Shown here: piece after piece, positions 48,246 through 60,284 of the stretch
How the letters are laid out: each line of letters starts with the position of its first letter
Position numbering within the stretch: position 1 is the stretch's first letter
Assembly (NCBI GenBank): GCA_003024785.1
Contig: PUQB01000720.1
Coordinates: forward strand, 48,790-112,789
Source of the DNA: Selaginella tamariscina
Taxonomy: Eukaryota; Streptophyta; Lycopodiopsida; Selaginellales; Selaginellaceae
Reading direction: 5' to 3'
Length of the DNA: 64,000 nt
Position numbers and translations under genes: made by a program
Notes under the pieces: model-generated
The model's database searches: none
What the model saw: the letters and a program-made list of their open reading frames with translations, nothing else
Told to the model about the DNA's origin: nothing

Positions 48246-48618
48246 GTAGAATTTCAATGGCCTCCTTCAAGGGCTGGCCACATCGAGGGAACACCATTTG
48301 ACTGTGGTGGTAATGTTCATCAAATGCTCATGTCTGGTATATGATATGACTTCCATGATATGTGCATTTTTCAACTAGTACAACCAGTATCCGTCGTACA
48401 TGTTAATGCCACATGGGATCTCAACCATCCTCCGATTGCGGTGAACAGTTTATAGGAAGGTTAAAATCGTTGGTGACCATAGGTCGATATACAAAGTCAG
48501 TGTTTAAGCTCCAGAAGGCGCGAGTGCTACTGTAGTGCCTGAAAAGGAAGACACAGACCAAGTCGTGCAAAATCAGCTTTCAAGTCTATTAAGGTTGAGT
48601 ATGCTTTTGGGTCTTTGA
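48246..48618 (+). pseudogene. Coding relic downstream of copy 3 (best preserved)
   Basis: From 48246 the frame reads VEFQWPPSRAGHIEGTPFDC and on through GGNVHQMLMSGI to a stop. It continues in frame with QLVQPVSVVHVNATWDLNHP and PIAVNS, shifts by one base, reads KIVGDHRSIYKVSV to a stop, and then VVPEKEDTDQVVQNQLSSLL and a final stop. So about 120 codons show only two or three stops and one shift, far better than chance. The same relic is at 9897-10268, with worse versions at 4353-4704 and 53869-54223. I recognise no family. It may be the 3-prime part of an ancestral neighbour gene duplicated with the secreted-protein gene. Confidence 0.45.
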
Positions 48619-48739
48619 CTTGGAAGGATCATAGGCATGTGGTCATATGTCATACTTTGTTGTTGCTTATAGATATGGTATCATTTATGTTCGAGTCTTA
48701 TAAATGCTAACAGGTCCAAATGTTAATGTTAATAATTTG

Positions 48740-49140
48740 TATATATGTATGTAGTGAATCAGACGAGATGTGTTATGGATTTATTATAGAATCAAGAGTG
48801 GATAAATTCACATGGAATAGACAAGATCGGCCCATGTAATCTGCAATCGCCAACACTCTAATATGCGACGTTAAAGATCGGCAAAGTTGTTTTGTTTTTT
48901 TTTTATTAAAACTAGGAGGAACACCATCACTTTTGCTTTTTCTTCTAATTCTTTTTTTTTAACTGGGGCACTTTCATTACCAACAGAAGGTTTTACAACC
49001 AAGCCAAATTTTCCTCGAAGAGAAGAGTTAACCAAGGGTTCTACAGTGCTTCCTCTTCACTGTTGATTAGCCTGCTGTCCACCACCTCTCTCCGTGAGAG
49101 TGGAATACCACACTTTAAGAGTACTTTATATGGTGTTACA
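48740..49140. repeat. Inner end of palindrome 2, left arm
   Basis: Inverted match to about 52670-53010, and direct match (inverted sense) to the inner ends of palindrome 1. Contains CTGCAATCGCCAACACTC and TAACCAAGGGTTCTACAGTG. No gene. Confidence 0.65.
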
Positions 49141-49529
49141 CTCCTACAGCACCATACCTGAATGTTGCTTAACTCACCCACCCCCAAGTTGTAGCAGGTT
49201 GAACTCCACTCTCAAACACTATCTAACTCACTGCCCAACCTTAAAGCACTCTAGCTTACCCCAATCTCTAACAAGTTGAACTCCATTTTCAAAAATTATT
49301 ACACTCTTTGTTGCTCTTCAAAATTAGGATCTCCCCAATTAGAATTAGGATCTACTTAATTAGCCATGTGATTAACTTAACTATGAGATCAATCATAGTC
49401 AACATTTGACCAAGACCATGGACCAACATTCGGTTGTAACATTTACCCCCTAGAAAAGTCCTTGCCTTCAAAGGCCAATTGACTTTGCAAAGATTTATGT
49501 CAACGATTTTTTCTTTAGAACAAGTTATT

Positions 49530-51362
49530 TCAAACATTTTTTTGGTCAAACTCCTCTGACTCTTCAAGTATTTTTCCACGTACAAGGGCCCTCTTTAGTT
49601 GACTCACATGAAACAAAGGATGTAGTTGCACTCCCTCAGGCAACCTCAACTTGTAAGCTACAGCATTGATCTTCTCAAGGATCTTATATGGACCAGCATA
49701 TGAAGGACTTAGCTTCTCACACATTCTAGTCCTCAAAGGTTGTAAAGAATTACACTTTAATGAGGAAGCAAAGATGACTCGCACAAACACCTTGTCTCTT
49801 ATATTGAACTACCTATAAGTGTGCTTCTCATCAGCTAGCTTTTAGCTTGGTCCCTTGCCTTAAGCAAATTCTTCCAACACATTATAAGTATCCCATCCAT
49901 CAAGCTATGAGCTTCGACATCCTTTCTCACCACTTCCTAGCATATTTTAACATCTGCTGGAGACCGAGGATGTCTGCCTTTGTAAGTATATAATGAAGAG
50001 CTATGCTTACTGTTGTTATAGGCAAACTCAACCAAAGGCAAGAACTTGTCCCATTGTCCTTGCTTCTCAGCCACACAAGTTCTCAACATATCCTTTAGAA
50101 CTTGGTTCACACGCTCAGTCTGGCCATCTGATTGCAGGTGATCTCCACTATTAAAGTTCATCTTAGTGCCGAGTTCTCTACAGAACTTCATTCAAAATGC
50201 TAAAGTAAACTTACTGTCTTGGTCACTAACAATGTTCTCTGGCATTCCATACTCATGATACACTTGCATTAGATATACCAATGTGAGCTCCTTCGATGTT
50301 ACATTCTTCCTCAAAGGAATCAACTTAACATATTTGCTCAAGCGATCCATAATGACCCACACATGTTCATTGCAACGCAGTGTTCTTATAAGATGTGTAA
50401 TAAAATCCATAGAGATACTCTTCCATCTTCCTTGAGGCACTTCCAAAGGCATTAGTGAGCCACTCTCTCAGCCTTAACCAACTGGCACTTAGCACAAGTG
50501 CGATTCATGTTAGGTTAGAAGAATTGACATTTCACCAAATCATACATCTTGTCCTCTCATGTCTAGCAAATGGACTATCATGCATCTCCTGCATGACTAC
50601 TGTAACAAGCTCCGTCATCTTAGGCACATGCTAATGCCTCATTACATCTACCTTCTTAGGATCATGAGCAACATCGTCCTTAAAAACAAGAGTTTGTAGC
50701 ACTAGACGTAAATGCTCCCTATGCACCTCTAAAGTTCTGCTATATATGAGAATATCATATAAGAAGACTTCAATAAAATGATCGATATAATCGACAAAAA
50801 TGGAATTCATTAACTGCATGAACATCACAGAGGCGTTCGTCATGTCAAATGACATAACAAAAAATTCAAAATGAGCATGCCAGGTTCTAAATGTTGTCTT
50901 AGCAACGTCCTACTATCTTATAGCAATCTAAATGGTATTAACTTTATAAGTCAATTTTGGTAAACCACCTTGCTCTTGCAAGTCGATCAAATAGATCATT
51001 AGCTCTTGGCATAGGAAACTTATTTTTCACAATCACCTTGTTTAAGGCACGGTAATCGATACACATCCTCATCGATCCATCCTTTTTCCGCACAAGGAGC
51101 ACTAGAGCTCCATAAAGTGACTTGATATGTGAATAAACCCTTGTGTCAATAGCTCCTCCAATTGCTTCTTCACCTCCAGCTTCTCCAAAAAGCTCAAACA
51201 ATATAGACTCCTTGAAATCGACTTAGCACCATGCTCAAATTCAATCTTATGATCCACTCCACAAAATGGTGGCATTCCTATAGGTAAATGAAAGGAAAAG
51301 ACATTCTTGAACTCCCTCAACACCTCCTGAACAAGAGTTGACCAAATGTCCACCTCAATCAA
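49530..51362 (-). pseudogene. Pol relic of element D, copy 2
   Basis: Minus-strand pieces: a protease/RT linker near 51362-51102; RT with [20 protein letters not shown] and [10 protein letters not shown] (51201-50944) and a palm with FLYDILIYS (50855-50631). The integrase core follows with SISMDFITHLIRTL, DRLSKYVKLIPL and YGMPENIVSDQDSKF (50452-50192), SDGQTERVNQVLKDMLRTCV and FAYNNSKHSS (50191-49937). A C-terminal block reads SPSYAGPYKILEKINAVAYK and HPLFHVSQLKRAL (49790-49530). This is the better preserved D copy, but each piece is in a different frame. Confidence 0.8.
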
Positions 51363-52080
51363 ACCAATGACTATTGATCGATGAATAGTGACCTAGCAGT
51401 CAACCCATCCTTTGGATTGGTAACATTAACTTCTTTGAAGTGGACAAAGGCACAAAGTAACATTGTTTATTTATGGATGATAAAGCATATTGGTAATAAA
51501 AAAATTTATATATACTAGTGTTGAAAAATCAAACATGGTCACTAACTTAAATAACAAATGCAACATAGTACTATTTATTAGATTTTTGACCCAAGGGCTG
51601 ATGCCAAGTGGCCATTAGGTGTTATCACCATGTGTTAATAAGACAATATGCCAAAACTGTAGGCAATAGAGTTAGGGTTCTGCCCTAAGTTCCTTAAAAG
51701 TAACTACCCTCAGTAAATGGCCCCAAAATATTGAGTCATGTTCCTTGTTTAATTTCTAACATGGGCTTTAGTAAAAAAGTGAGTTGGGCAGCATATTTCT
51801 TGCAGAGGTGCTTATATGGCAACATTAAACATGGCACCGCGTAAGAACTATAACATAGTCGATAGAGGTTTTCGTTACCTCGATAGAGGTTTTCGTTACC
51901 TACAGTTGAACTTCCTATGGCTCGCATGATGTAGCCATTGGTTCCTCTTGTCAGATCCATCTTCTCTATTGCAGGGGGCAAGGTCTTCCTTTGGTGCTTC
52001 CTCTAGTTTGATCTTCTCCTTTACTCATTTTGTATCTCTAGGGAGTCGACTCCTGAGCTAGGGACGCTATTTATGGCCCA

Positions 52081-52234
52081 TCGTGTGGTTGCCTATATTG
52101 GATTGCATTAATCAACATCTAGATTAAGGGAGCTATTGTCACTCAATCATTGCCCCATCGTGTGGTTGCCTATATTGGATTGCATTAATCAACATCTAGA
52201 TTAAGGGAGCTATTGTCACTCAATCATTGCCCCA
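52081..52234. repeat. 77-bp tandem duplication
   Basis: Two adjacent near-identical 77-bp units starting TCGTGTGGTTGCC. The matching place in element D copy 1 (about 6340-6420) has only one unit. Confidence 0.8.
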
Positions 52235-53019
52235 TCAGGCTTGAAGTATGTTCCTGTTGAGAAATACTCCACCTAGTTGACTAGAGTTCCAGTAATCGTG
52301 TGCATTGGAAGGCATTCACAGCGGGCAAACTTTTGTTCAAGAAGAGGTATGTAAGGAGACCTAGCAAATCTAAAGCTTTTTCCTCTGGAATGTTTAGATC
52401 TACGAAGGACTTGGTACCAATGACCTCGGGCTATCTCCAGCACCCGGTTAACCAAGTACCCATCCGTTAGGCAGTCAGAAGATGCTAGAAAGGCAATACG
52501 TGTCCAACCTATAGACCCAAAACTCGGCATTTAAACTTTGAGTTGCTCGAGTTCCGGGTGGATAGAAACTCCACTACCTCAATCCATGCTAGGCCTTCCC
52601 ATGGTAGTTCAACCTCATCCTACTCAAGAGCTCTTGGATCTCAAGGCCTTGGTGAAAGCCCCGTATAAGGTACTCTTAAAGTGATGGTATTCCACTCTCA
52701 CAGGGGAAGTTTGGATGAGCAGTGGTAGTTAGGAAGCACTGTAGAACCCTTGGTTAACTCTTCTTTTTGACAAAAATTTGGGTTGGTTGTAAAATAAGTG
52801 AAGTGATGGTATTCCTATTGGTAATGTTGTTTTTTTTAAAAAAAAAAATTCCACTGACTTCTTACCAGGTCAAACTTGATTTCACTTTGGCGATCTTTTA
52901 GCGTCCATATTAGAGTGTTGGCGATTGCAGACAAATCCATACCACATCTTGTCTGATTCACTACATACATATATACATAAAGTTACAAGTTATTATTATG
53001 TTTATTCTCACATTCCATT

Positions 53020-53800
53020 TGGACTTGTTATTTCATTTCATTAGTGGTGGTTATTTAACCCCTTATAAATTTAAAATATGCCACATTATTAATAATAATT
53101 ACCATTATGGTTTTACATTACAATGGTTAATTGAATTAAGAATTAATCATTTAAAATTTTTATTTAATTGTGGTTAATAATTTTTTTTATTAATTAGGAT
53201 TTTTGAGTTTAAAGTCAAGAATACATTCTGTTATAAAAGACAATGTACATTGTTCTATATGTGTATTATATAATGTTTGCTATACAAGAGAATATATCTA
53301 TGTTTACATGCGTGCACTATGTTCACTTGTGTTTATATATGTGTGTATATATATATTATGTGAGCATGTTGTAGTACTATATAACACCTACGTAAAAGTG
53401 TAGGACAATTAAATTAAGATTCATGTATATACTTATATGTTTAAAATACAATGCATGTATAAATGAAATATATACATATCAAAAGTAATGTATATTATAC
53501 ATTTTGTGTATAAGAGCTGTGTGCAACTGTCTTCGTGTGTGGGTGTATAGTTTCTTTATATACCATTTATCATAAAAACAGAGTAAATTACATAAGAGAA
53601 ATAAAAATAAAATAATATTAATACATAACCTTTATCAATATATAAGTCAATGTATAATGTGTTTATATATATGATATAAAAGTATATGTATGTATTAATT
53701 ATATCAATAATTTTTGTATATATTAAATATTTAATTTATAAACATAAATTATAAAATTTTAGTTAAAGTCAATATATATATATATATATATATATATATT
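53020..53800. other. AT-rich segment next to copy 4
   Basis: Inverted match to 4741-5540, with a TA run at about 53774-53799. The 66-codon frame at 53203-53403 has no recognisable features. Confidence 0.6.
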
Positions 53801-53868
53801 CCCAGGTATCTCAACTATCGACTTGACTGCAATTGGGCTACTGACCACATGCTTATGATCCTTCCAAG

Positions 53869-54223
53869 TCAAAAACACGAAAGCATACTCAACCTTAATA
53901 GACTTGAAAGCTGATTTTGCACAACTTGATTTGTGTCTTCCTTTTCAGGCACTACAGTAGTTCTGGAGCTTAAACACTGACTTTGTATATCGAACTATGA
54001 TCACCGATTTAACCTATAAACTGTTCACCGCAATCGGAGGATGGTTGAGATCCAATGTGGCATTAACATATACGACGGATACTGGTTGTACTAGTTGAAA
54101 AATGCACATATCATGGGAGTCATATCATATATCAGACCTGAGCATTTGATGAACATTACCGCCACAGTCAAATGGTGTTCACTCGATGTGGCCAGCCCTT
54201 GAAGAAGGCCGTTGAAGTTCCAC
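53869..54223 (-). pseudogene. Coding relic downstream of copy 4
   Basis: Same decayed version as after copy 1 (4353-4704), including the same 14-bp deletion, read on the minus strand. This supports pairing copy 4 with copy 1. Confidence 0.4.
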
Positions 54224-54656
54224 ATTTATAATACATAAACATTCCATAAGTTTTACTTACAATCATTTCAAACTTTTTTAAAGTTAAAGTATAATAATTA
54301 CAAAATTACACTTTGAGATGCAATTGTCACATTCAGGACATTATTCATATTGAAAATGTTATTTTGTATAATTCACGATGAAGTAAATATGATCGTATTG
54401 AGTTGATTTTGATTTTTTACATACGAATTTATATATTTTACAAATGTTGGTGTTTTACTAACCAGATACATGTTTTATGCGTATACAATAACGATTACAG
54501 CCACCACTGATCCTCTTCGCAGTTATTGCAATTACCCAATTATAAATAATGATAAGAATTGCATGTCAGTGTGCATGCAATTTTATTCAGCTTTCATATT
54601 ACATACTTCGCAAGGAAGAACAACCTAACTGTTTTATTGCATTGTACTAATGCTTG

Positions 54657-55658
54657 TTAAGTACAGATGTAAATGACATTCTTGAGGATGACAACCACGA
54701 GCTTGAGGAGCGCATAAATAAGAGAGTTCACCGGAAGGCTAAGGAGAATCCCATTCAGTGTAGCATAAACGCTCAGAAGCAGATTGAATCGGAAACCTTG
54801 AGCTTAATTATCGCCGCTGTATGTAATACACAATGTAAATACAAACGCACACACACACACACAGTACACTCACTTACCAAGCAAGTGGTTAAGGAGGCCA
54901 ATATCCAGAATTAGCTTAATATTGAGGCTAAGTAGGATCTTAATGCTGGTTAAGACGGATATGCAGGTTATTTGACCAGTTAAGATGTCGAGGATGATCT
55001 GAAGTACGACAACTATGCCGCTCAGGAGCGTCGCTAACAGCGGATAAACCCCGCAGAGAGTTGTTAAGTTTTTTGATAAGCTGGAGTTTAACTGCTAAAT
55101 CCACAGCAATAGTTGCATTGATTCCCAAACCTCCCAAAATATCGGACGTTGGATCTGCTTTTAGCTTCCTCATTGCACCTTTCAAAAAGCATGATTAACT
55201 TGTGTTAATGAAGGAAAGAGAAATATTTAAAATTTATAAAGTAACCTTTTTTCTTCTGAAATATATATATATATATATATATATCATTTTAACAAAAATG
55301 TGATTTTAAAAGATAAGTTATATTCCCTGACATATTAATTGGTTTATGAGTTATTAACCAAGTAGTTAATATTTCATTATCTATATGTGTTCAAATGATA
55401 ATAATGTAAAGTATATGTACAAAGACAGCTCAAACTAAATAACATAAAAAGAATAAACATATTACATCAATATGAACTTGTAGGTTAATTTTATTGAATT
55501 AATTATCTTTATGTAAATGTAATAGTTATTATTATTTTACCATTAAAGTGCTCCTCTGTGTCACTAAGTTCAGGATCGTAAGCTGCTTGAGTAACAAAAC
55601 TCAAGCATGCAACCAAAGTGAGTAACAGAAATGCATTGCGTGTAGAAATTATTGCCAT
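54657..55658 (-). pseudogene. Small secreted Leu/Ile-rich protein, copy 4 (frameshifted)
   Basis: Exons on minus: 55658-55541, 55178-54878 and 54816-54657. Splice sites and signal peptide are as in the other copies. Exon 2 is two bases short at about 55073, where a Lys codon region has lost bases, so the frame changes after KLQL. Exon 3 is one base short near 54788. The two losses together total three bases but lie about 280 bp apart, so most of the mature protein would be out of frame. It is either a young pseudogene or carries assembly errors. Its promoter (G-box 55787-55792) is intact. Confidence 0.75.
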
Positions 55659-57000
55659 CTCCAAAACAAACTAAGCAATTAATTCAAATGCCTTTATATA
55701 TACACATATAATGTTATGCTTCTTTTTATACTCAACAAAATGTATACGTGGAAGATTGATGATGTCACACTATTCCTGGTTGGTCACACGTGTATACCTT
55801 GTCAGACTACTTTAGAAAATATGGCCGTCTCTACAAAATTATATATTAATTGAAATAATATATAAACACGTAAAAGATGTTTGGTGAAAAACTTTTATTT
55901 TTTTCTTTCAAATAAATTTATTTGTTGTTAACGTAACCGTTAGGCAATGCATTGACGATGGTGTTGCATGGACATACATGGCGTATATATATTACATTTA
56001 ATAACTATATGTTTAATAAAATAGCAGAATCGTTTTACGTGGAATTCTCTTTATATAAAATAAAAATCGTTATCATATTTGAGTTTATTAAATTAAATTG
56101 AAGTGAAAGAATTAATTCTTTATTGATACATGTATAGTCTCTTGTACATTCGTACGTCAGCATGTGTAAACGTACTTCACGTAGATACATATTGCTTAAG
56201 AAGTTTATGCATGATGTGGCATATTTAACTGACACTCGACAAATTAAACGTTACACCAAACAGTCCCGAAGGACGCAAGGAAGCTCGTATTGAGCATCTT
56301 CCATGTAGAATATTACATGATAAGATAACAATTTCAATTCTATATATTTAATATTTACTTATTTTAATTTTACGTCCAGCTTCCATTTTTTGTGGTGGTG
56401 TGCCCACATAACTACCATACTTGCAATATATCTCTATATCTCACAGTACCTACAGCGTACAAAAACGCAGACACACACACACATGTATGTGTGTGTGTGA
56501 TGTTTTTAGAACCAAACTATGCTCCATGCATTTCTATCTTTACCTGTGTACGTCGGTGTTAATCAGCGGCATATCTTTAAAATATGTTTAATTGTTCCTA
56601 CATTTACTGGGACCTTCTAGCTTTTTTATTATTATCATTTCTCAATGACATTTAAGATTAAACATAATTTAATTTATATATCATATATTGTTGGGATATA
56701 CCCAATCGTATTGCCCTCTCAATTACATGTGAAACTTGATAATTGGATTTAAAATTTCTGGAGGGGCTCTTGTAGATTAGTGTGTATATTAATATTTGTT
56801 TTAATTTAATTTATAGCAATCTATTTTATAAATATAAAATTGTTTACTGTATGTTTTATATATAAATCTCGAGGATATTAAGATGCAAAAAACTAGTAAC
56901 TTTGTAATGAACTTATTTTATATACTCAATAATTTATTATTAAGTTATTATATATTTATAAGAAAACACATAATGAATAGCAAATATAAATACATAAGAA
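55659..57000 (-). promoter_or_regulatory. Promoter and distal upstream region of copy 4
   Basis: G-box at 55787-55792 and TATA box near 55724-55731, as in copies 1-3, with the MULE target site unoccupied near 55840. Shared homology with palindrome 1 stops near 56960. No gene in the distal part. Confidence 0.5.
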
Positions 57001-58523
57001 GTGTTATAGTTTTGACGTCAAGGACAACATGTGGCAACACCTAGTTACTTAATGACCATTTGATGTCGTTACCTTTATGTAAAAACGGTAAGTCTTTAAA
57101 GCCCCAGACTCATTTATGTTCAAATTTTCAATCATACAATAGTCTAAGGGACATGTCCTACATCCTAGACTGTTTACCCTAAAACCTGAAGAGAAAACCT
57201 TATCTCATGAGACCTAACATGTATTAACTTACCATTAAGTCGTATGTTCTTATATATTTCTGTTATGGACACCATAAACACATTCCTTCGAAGCAACATT
57301 ATAAACTCACTTATCACGAAGGGAGACCATCTTCTTTAGTTGACTCCATGATAAGATTGTCAAAGTTGCCAATATATATGTCGTTAATGGTTGTTGTGAA
57401 TTGCTTTTTTGTGATAATGCATTTCATTCTAGTTGTTAATGAAGTGAATCCTTGACAAGTGGCTTTTTCATAAAGTTATTCAAATTCACCAAATGTTGGA
57501 ACAATGATCTCATATAAGAATCCTTGTTTTACTAAAATATTTAAGGAGCATTATTCAAACTGTTTAATACAACATATTATTCTCAAACGAATGGTCAAAG
57601 TAAGAGAATAAACTAGCAAGTCTAAGATTATTTGTAGTGTTTCATATTAGTTAGTTGATTGGGCTGAACATATAAATTGTCAAAGTTTTAACCCAAAGGG
57701 TTAACACGTGGCAACATATAACTGCCAAGTGGTTATCCAGCATCAACACCATGTGTGAGCAATACTAAATTTTTAAGACAACCTTTGAAAGTCTAACTCA
57801 GATATCCAAATAAGAGACTTAGGGTCCTACCTTAAGTCTCCCTAGATTGACTACCTTTCAAACTCTAGAGGATAACCCATGTAGACTTTAAGATTCTGCT
57901 CATGCTTGAATCACCCTTATGCATGAGTACAACCCTTTTTAAAGCAGCAAGAAGTACCTTGATTCATAATTAACCCCTAAGGGTTTGAGTGGCTAAGTCA
58001 TACCCTAGACTTAGGATTAATACTTAGTGAGAACACAAGTGTTCTATTAAGTAAACTCCCCAACGCTAGGTTTGGATAACCCTTAGTACACGACCTTGTG
58101 AGTGCTTCATGAATGGGCTCTTGCTAACGAGTTTAGGTTGTTCAACTCTTGGATCGCAAGGAGAAGAACCCCCTCCTTAACTGAGTGTGCCAATAGTACA
58201 TTCAATTAGGAGATATAGCCTCCCCTGTGCGAATGCTCAAGGCTTAACACCCTAATGTGAGCACGAGCATGCTTGCTTGCTAGAGTATCCAATCCCTTGG
58301 TGTTGAGCCCATGAGACATGCCTCGAACATTATACCATGTGCCATCTAGCCTAGTGTTATATCTTCATATGACATTGTTTCCTGGATGTGGGCTATCACG
58401 CCATAGCTCTTTAAATTCAAGAGTTACACCAGGTGCCATGAATGTGGCTCTCAAATGTTAACTCTAGAGCCCCTATGTGAACCCTCAAGAACTGGGTAAA
58501 GAAAACCTGTCAGCTGAGATTCC
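57001..58523. other. Flank with repeat F, right arm
   Basis: Inverted copy of 43920-45420. Repeat F spans about 57690-58400. No gene recognised elsewhere in the interval. Confidence 0.55.
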
Positions 58524-58841
58524 ATGCTCATAATTGGATATGGACACGAATGTGCCCTGCTTAATTGTAAGTGCTACTCCTATCTTGACATGGAAGAGGA
58601 GGCTGGAGACATGCCTCAACCTTTAATCCTTGGAACGTACAGTCCAAGAAGACCTCTCAAGCATGGATTCGCCAACGTTAAAGGTAAGATATCCCAAAAG
58701 TGGGACGTACCCCTATTGTTTGGAAGTTGTGGTGCCACAATAGAGAGTTGTGCCTTAACGACACAAGTTAGAGCTTGCACTAGTAAAAGAATAATAAGCT
58801 CAGTTATGAATGTAGGAACTCTCACTATATGTACTACTTAA
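58524..58841 (+). pseudogene. Orphan exon-like frame, right copy
   Basis: Reads MLIIGYGHECALLNCKCYSY, then QPLILGTYSPRRPLKHGFAN and VKG, where a consensus donor GTAAGATA (from 58684) follows. The frame stays open to 58841. No family is recognised. It ends 21 bp before element C. It could be an exon of a plant gene broken by the retroelement, or part of an unrecognised transposon. Confidence 0.3.
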
Positions 58842-58862
58842 TATATGAGACAGAGGCCTTCC

Positions 58863-59431
58863 TGTTAGGGACCAAAAATAGAGCATGTAGGAATTGCATT
58901 TATTAAACTTTTATACAATGGAGAAAAGTTTGTAGGAAAGGTGCAGTAGAAAAGATTCTACGATGACAGAAAAATTTCTACGGTAGTGGGAAATATCCTA
59001 CGCAGACAAGAAATAGACGGTTATGACTGTTGGAGCAGGACAGGTTTTGATTAGGGCAAGAAGGGGGAGAGAGAGAGGCTATGAAGGCTATGGAGAGTTA
59101 TGGAGAGGATTGCATGAGAGAGAGGATCTCTAAGAGAGAAGTAAGTCTCCACACTTGTTATTTCTTGTAACTATTTAGTAATGCAAGTGCATGATTATAT
59201 ATATATATAAATATGTTATTTATATAGTGAATATATGCTTGTCCTATGAGAAAGCTATCTTATTAATGCTATAACATGGTAATGGCCAAAGCAAAATCCT
59301 ATCCTTGACCTTAAAGACGAGATAAGGTAACCTATTTTAGGACAAAATCCATAACCTTTAATTAGGAAAGCTTTTCTTGTGCTCTGTGAACAGTGATTTC
59401 TGCACACATAAAAGTTTTTCCCATGTTAACA
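58863..59431 (+). repeat. 5-prime LTR of element C, right copy
   Basis: TGTTAGGGAC start and CATGTTAACA end. AGAGAGAG tract near 59067-59125 and a TA run near 59196-59210. Confidence 0.8.
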
Positions 59432-59579
59432 CATGACGACCACGGAGGGATTTCATCATTGTTGTGTAAGAATTCGTGAAATTCTTAAGTGAGAAGTGAT
59501 ATATGTGATATAAGTTTGAAAGAAGTAGAGCTTAAATGAGAAAAACAGTGTGTATATACGATGATGGATTGAGCCTTGA

Positions 59580-60126
59580 AGGTATCATAATCCTAACTCA
59601 TCTCTAGCAAGAGAGATAATAGGCAGGTTGAGAAAGAGGCTGCCTGAGCTGAGCAAATAGATCTTGTTAATAGGCAAGAAGCTCTTATAGGACTCATTGA
59701 TCAGATAAGAGAAAGTGCCACTAAAGATGTGGAGGATATACAATACGGTGACTATCAAATTGTAGGAGAAGAGAAGTTGGAAGGAACTCTTTGGAAAACA
59801 AGATTTCATAGTAAACTAGCAGGAGTTAGTGAGGAGGAAGGTGGTAGAGAAAGCCCATCGAGAATGTATAATATAACACTTTTCCTTGGAATGTTTGGAG
59901 GTACATTGATGTACCCAATATTTTCTACATGAAAGAAGAAAATCTTAAAAGACACTTATTACAGTTTAAGAAAGTTGTGAAGTTGTATAAAGTAAGCAAT
60001 GCAGATAAATTACTTATATTTTCTCACACATTAAAAGGAAATGCATCTGATTGGTATTATAAGTTAGAGAAAGATGTGAGAGAAGATTATGAGAAAGTAA
60101 CAGAAGCTTTCAAAGAATACTTTTAA
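59580..60126 (+). pseudogene. Gag N-terminal and core region of element C
   Basis: One frame (to 59932) reads KDVEDIQYGDYQIVGEEKLE; the next (from 59929) holds the Gag core HTLKGNASDWYYKLEKDVRE, matching the usual L.G.A..WY pattern. The two frames are offset by one base. Bases 60127-60284 continue the Gag region out of frame. Confidence 0.6.
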
Positions 60127-60284
60127 AAAAAAGAGTTGTCAGAAGAGACTTAGAGAAGCTCAGGAATATCCTACAAGGAAAAATTGAAATTATAAAAGAG
60201 TATACACACCGTTTTAAGAAGCATGAAAAGAAATGTAAACTATATGTTAATGAAGATGCTTTGCTTCAATGGTATAAGTAAGGA

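Larger units (their letters stand above)
38510..49140. repeat. Palindrome 2, left arm
   Basis: Inverted match to about 52670-64000, with corresponding positions summing to about 102,520-102,580. It includes element C, repeat F, gene copy 3 and the inner border of element D. Identity looks very high, with scattered substitutions and microsatellite length changes. The right arm reaches the window edge, so the true length is unknown. Confidence 0.85.
49140..52670 (-). mobile_element. Decayed Ty3/gypsy element D (copy 2) at the palindrome centre
   Basis: Minus-strand pol remnants lie between 51362 and 49530. A 3-prime LTR-like start is at 49441 (TGTTACAACC after AGGGGGTAAA). It is the same element as at 5912-9380 but opposite in orientation to the window. 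Region 51700-52670 holds no assignable frame. Confidence 0.75.
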
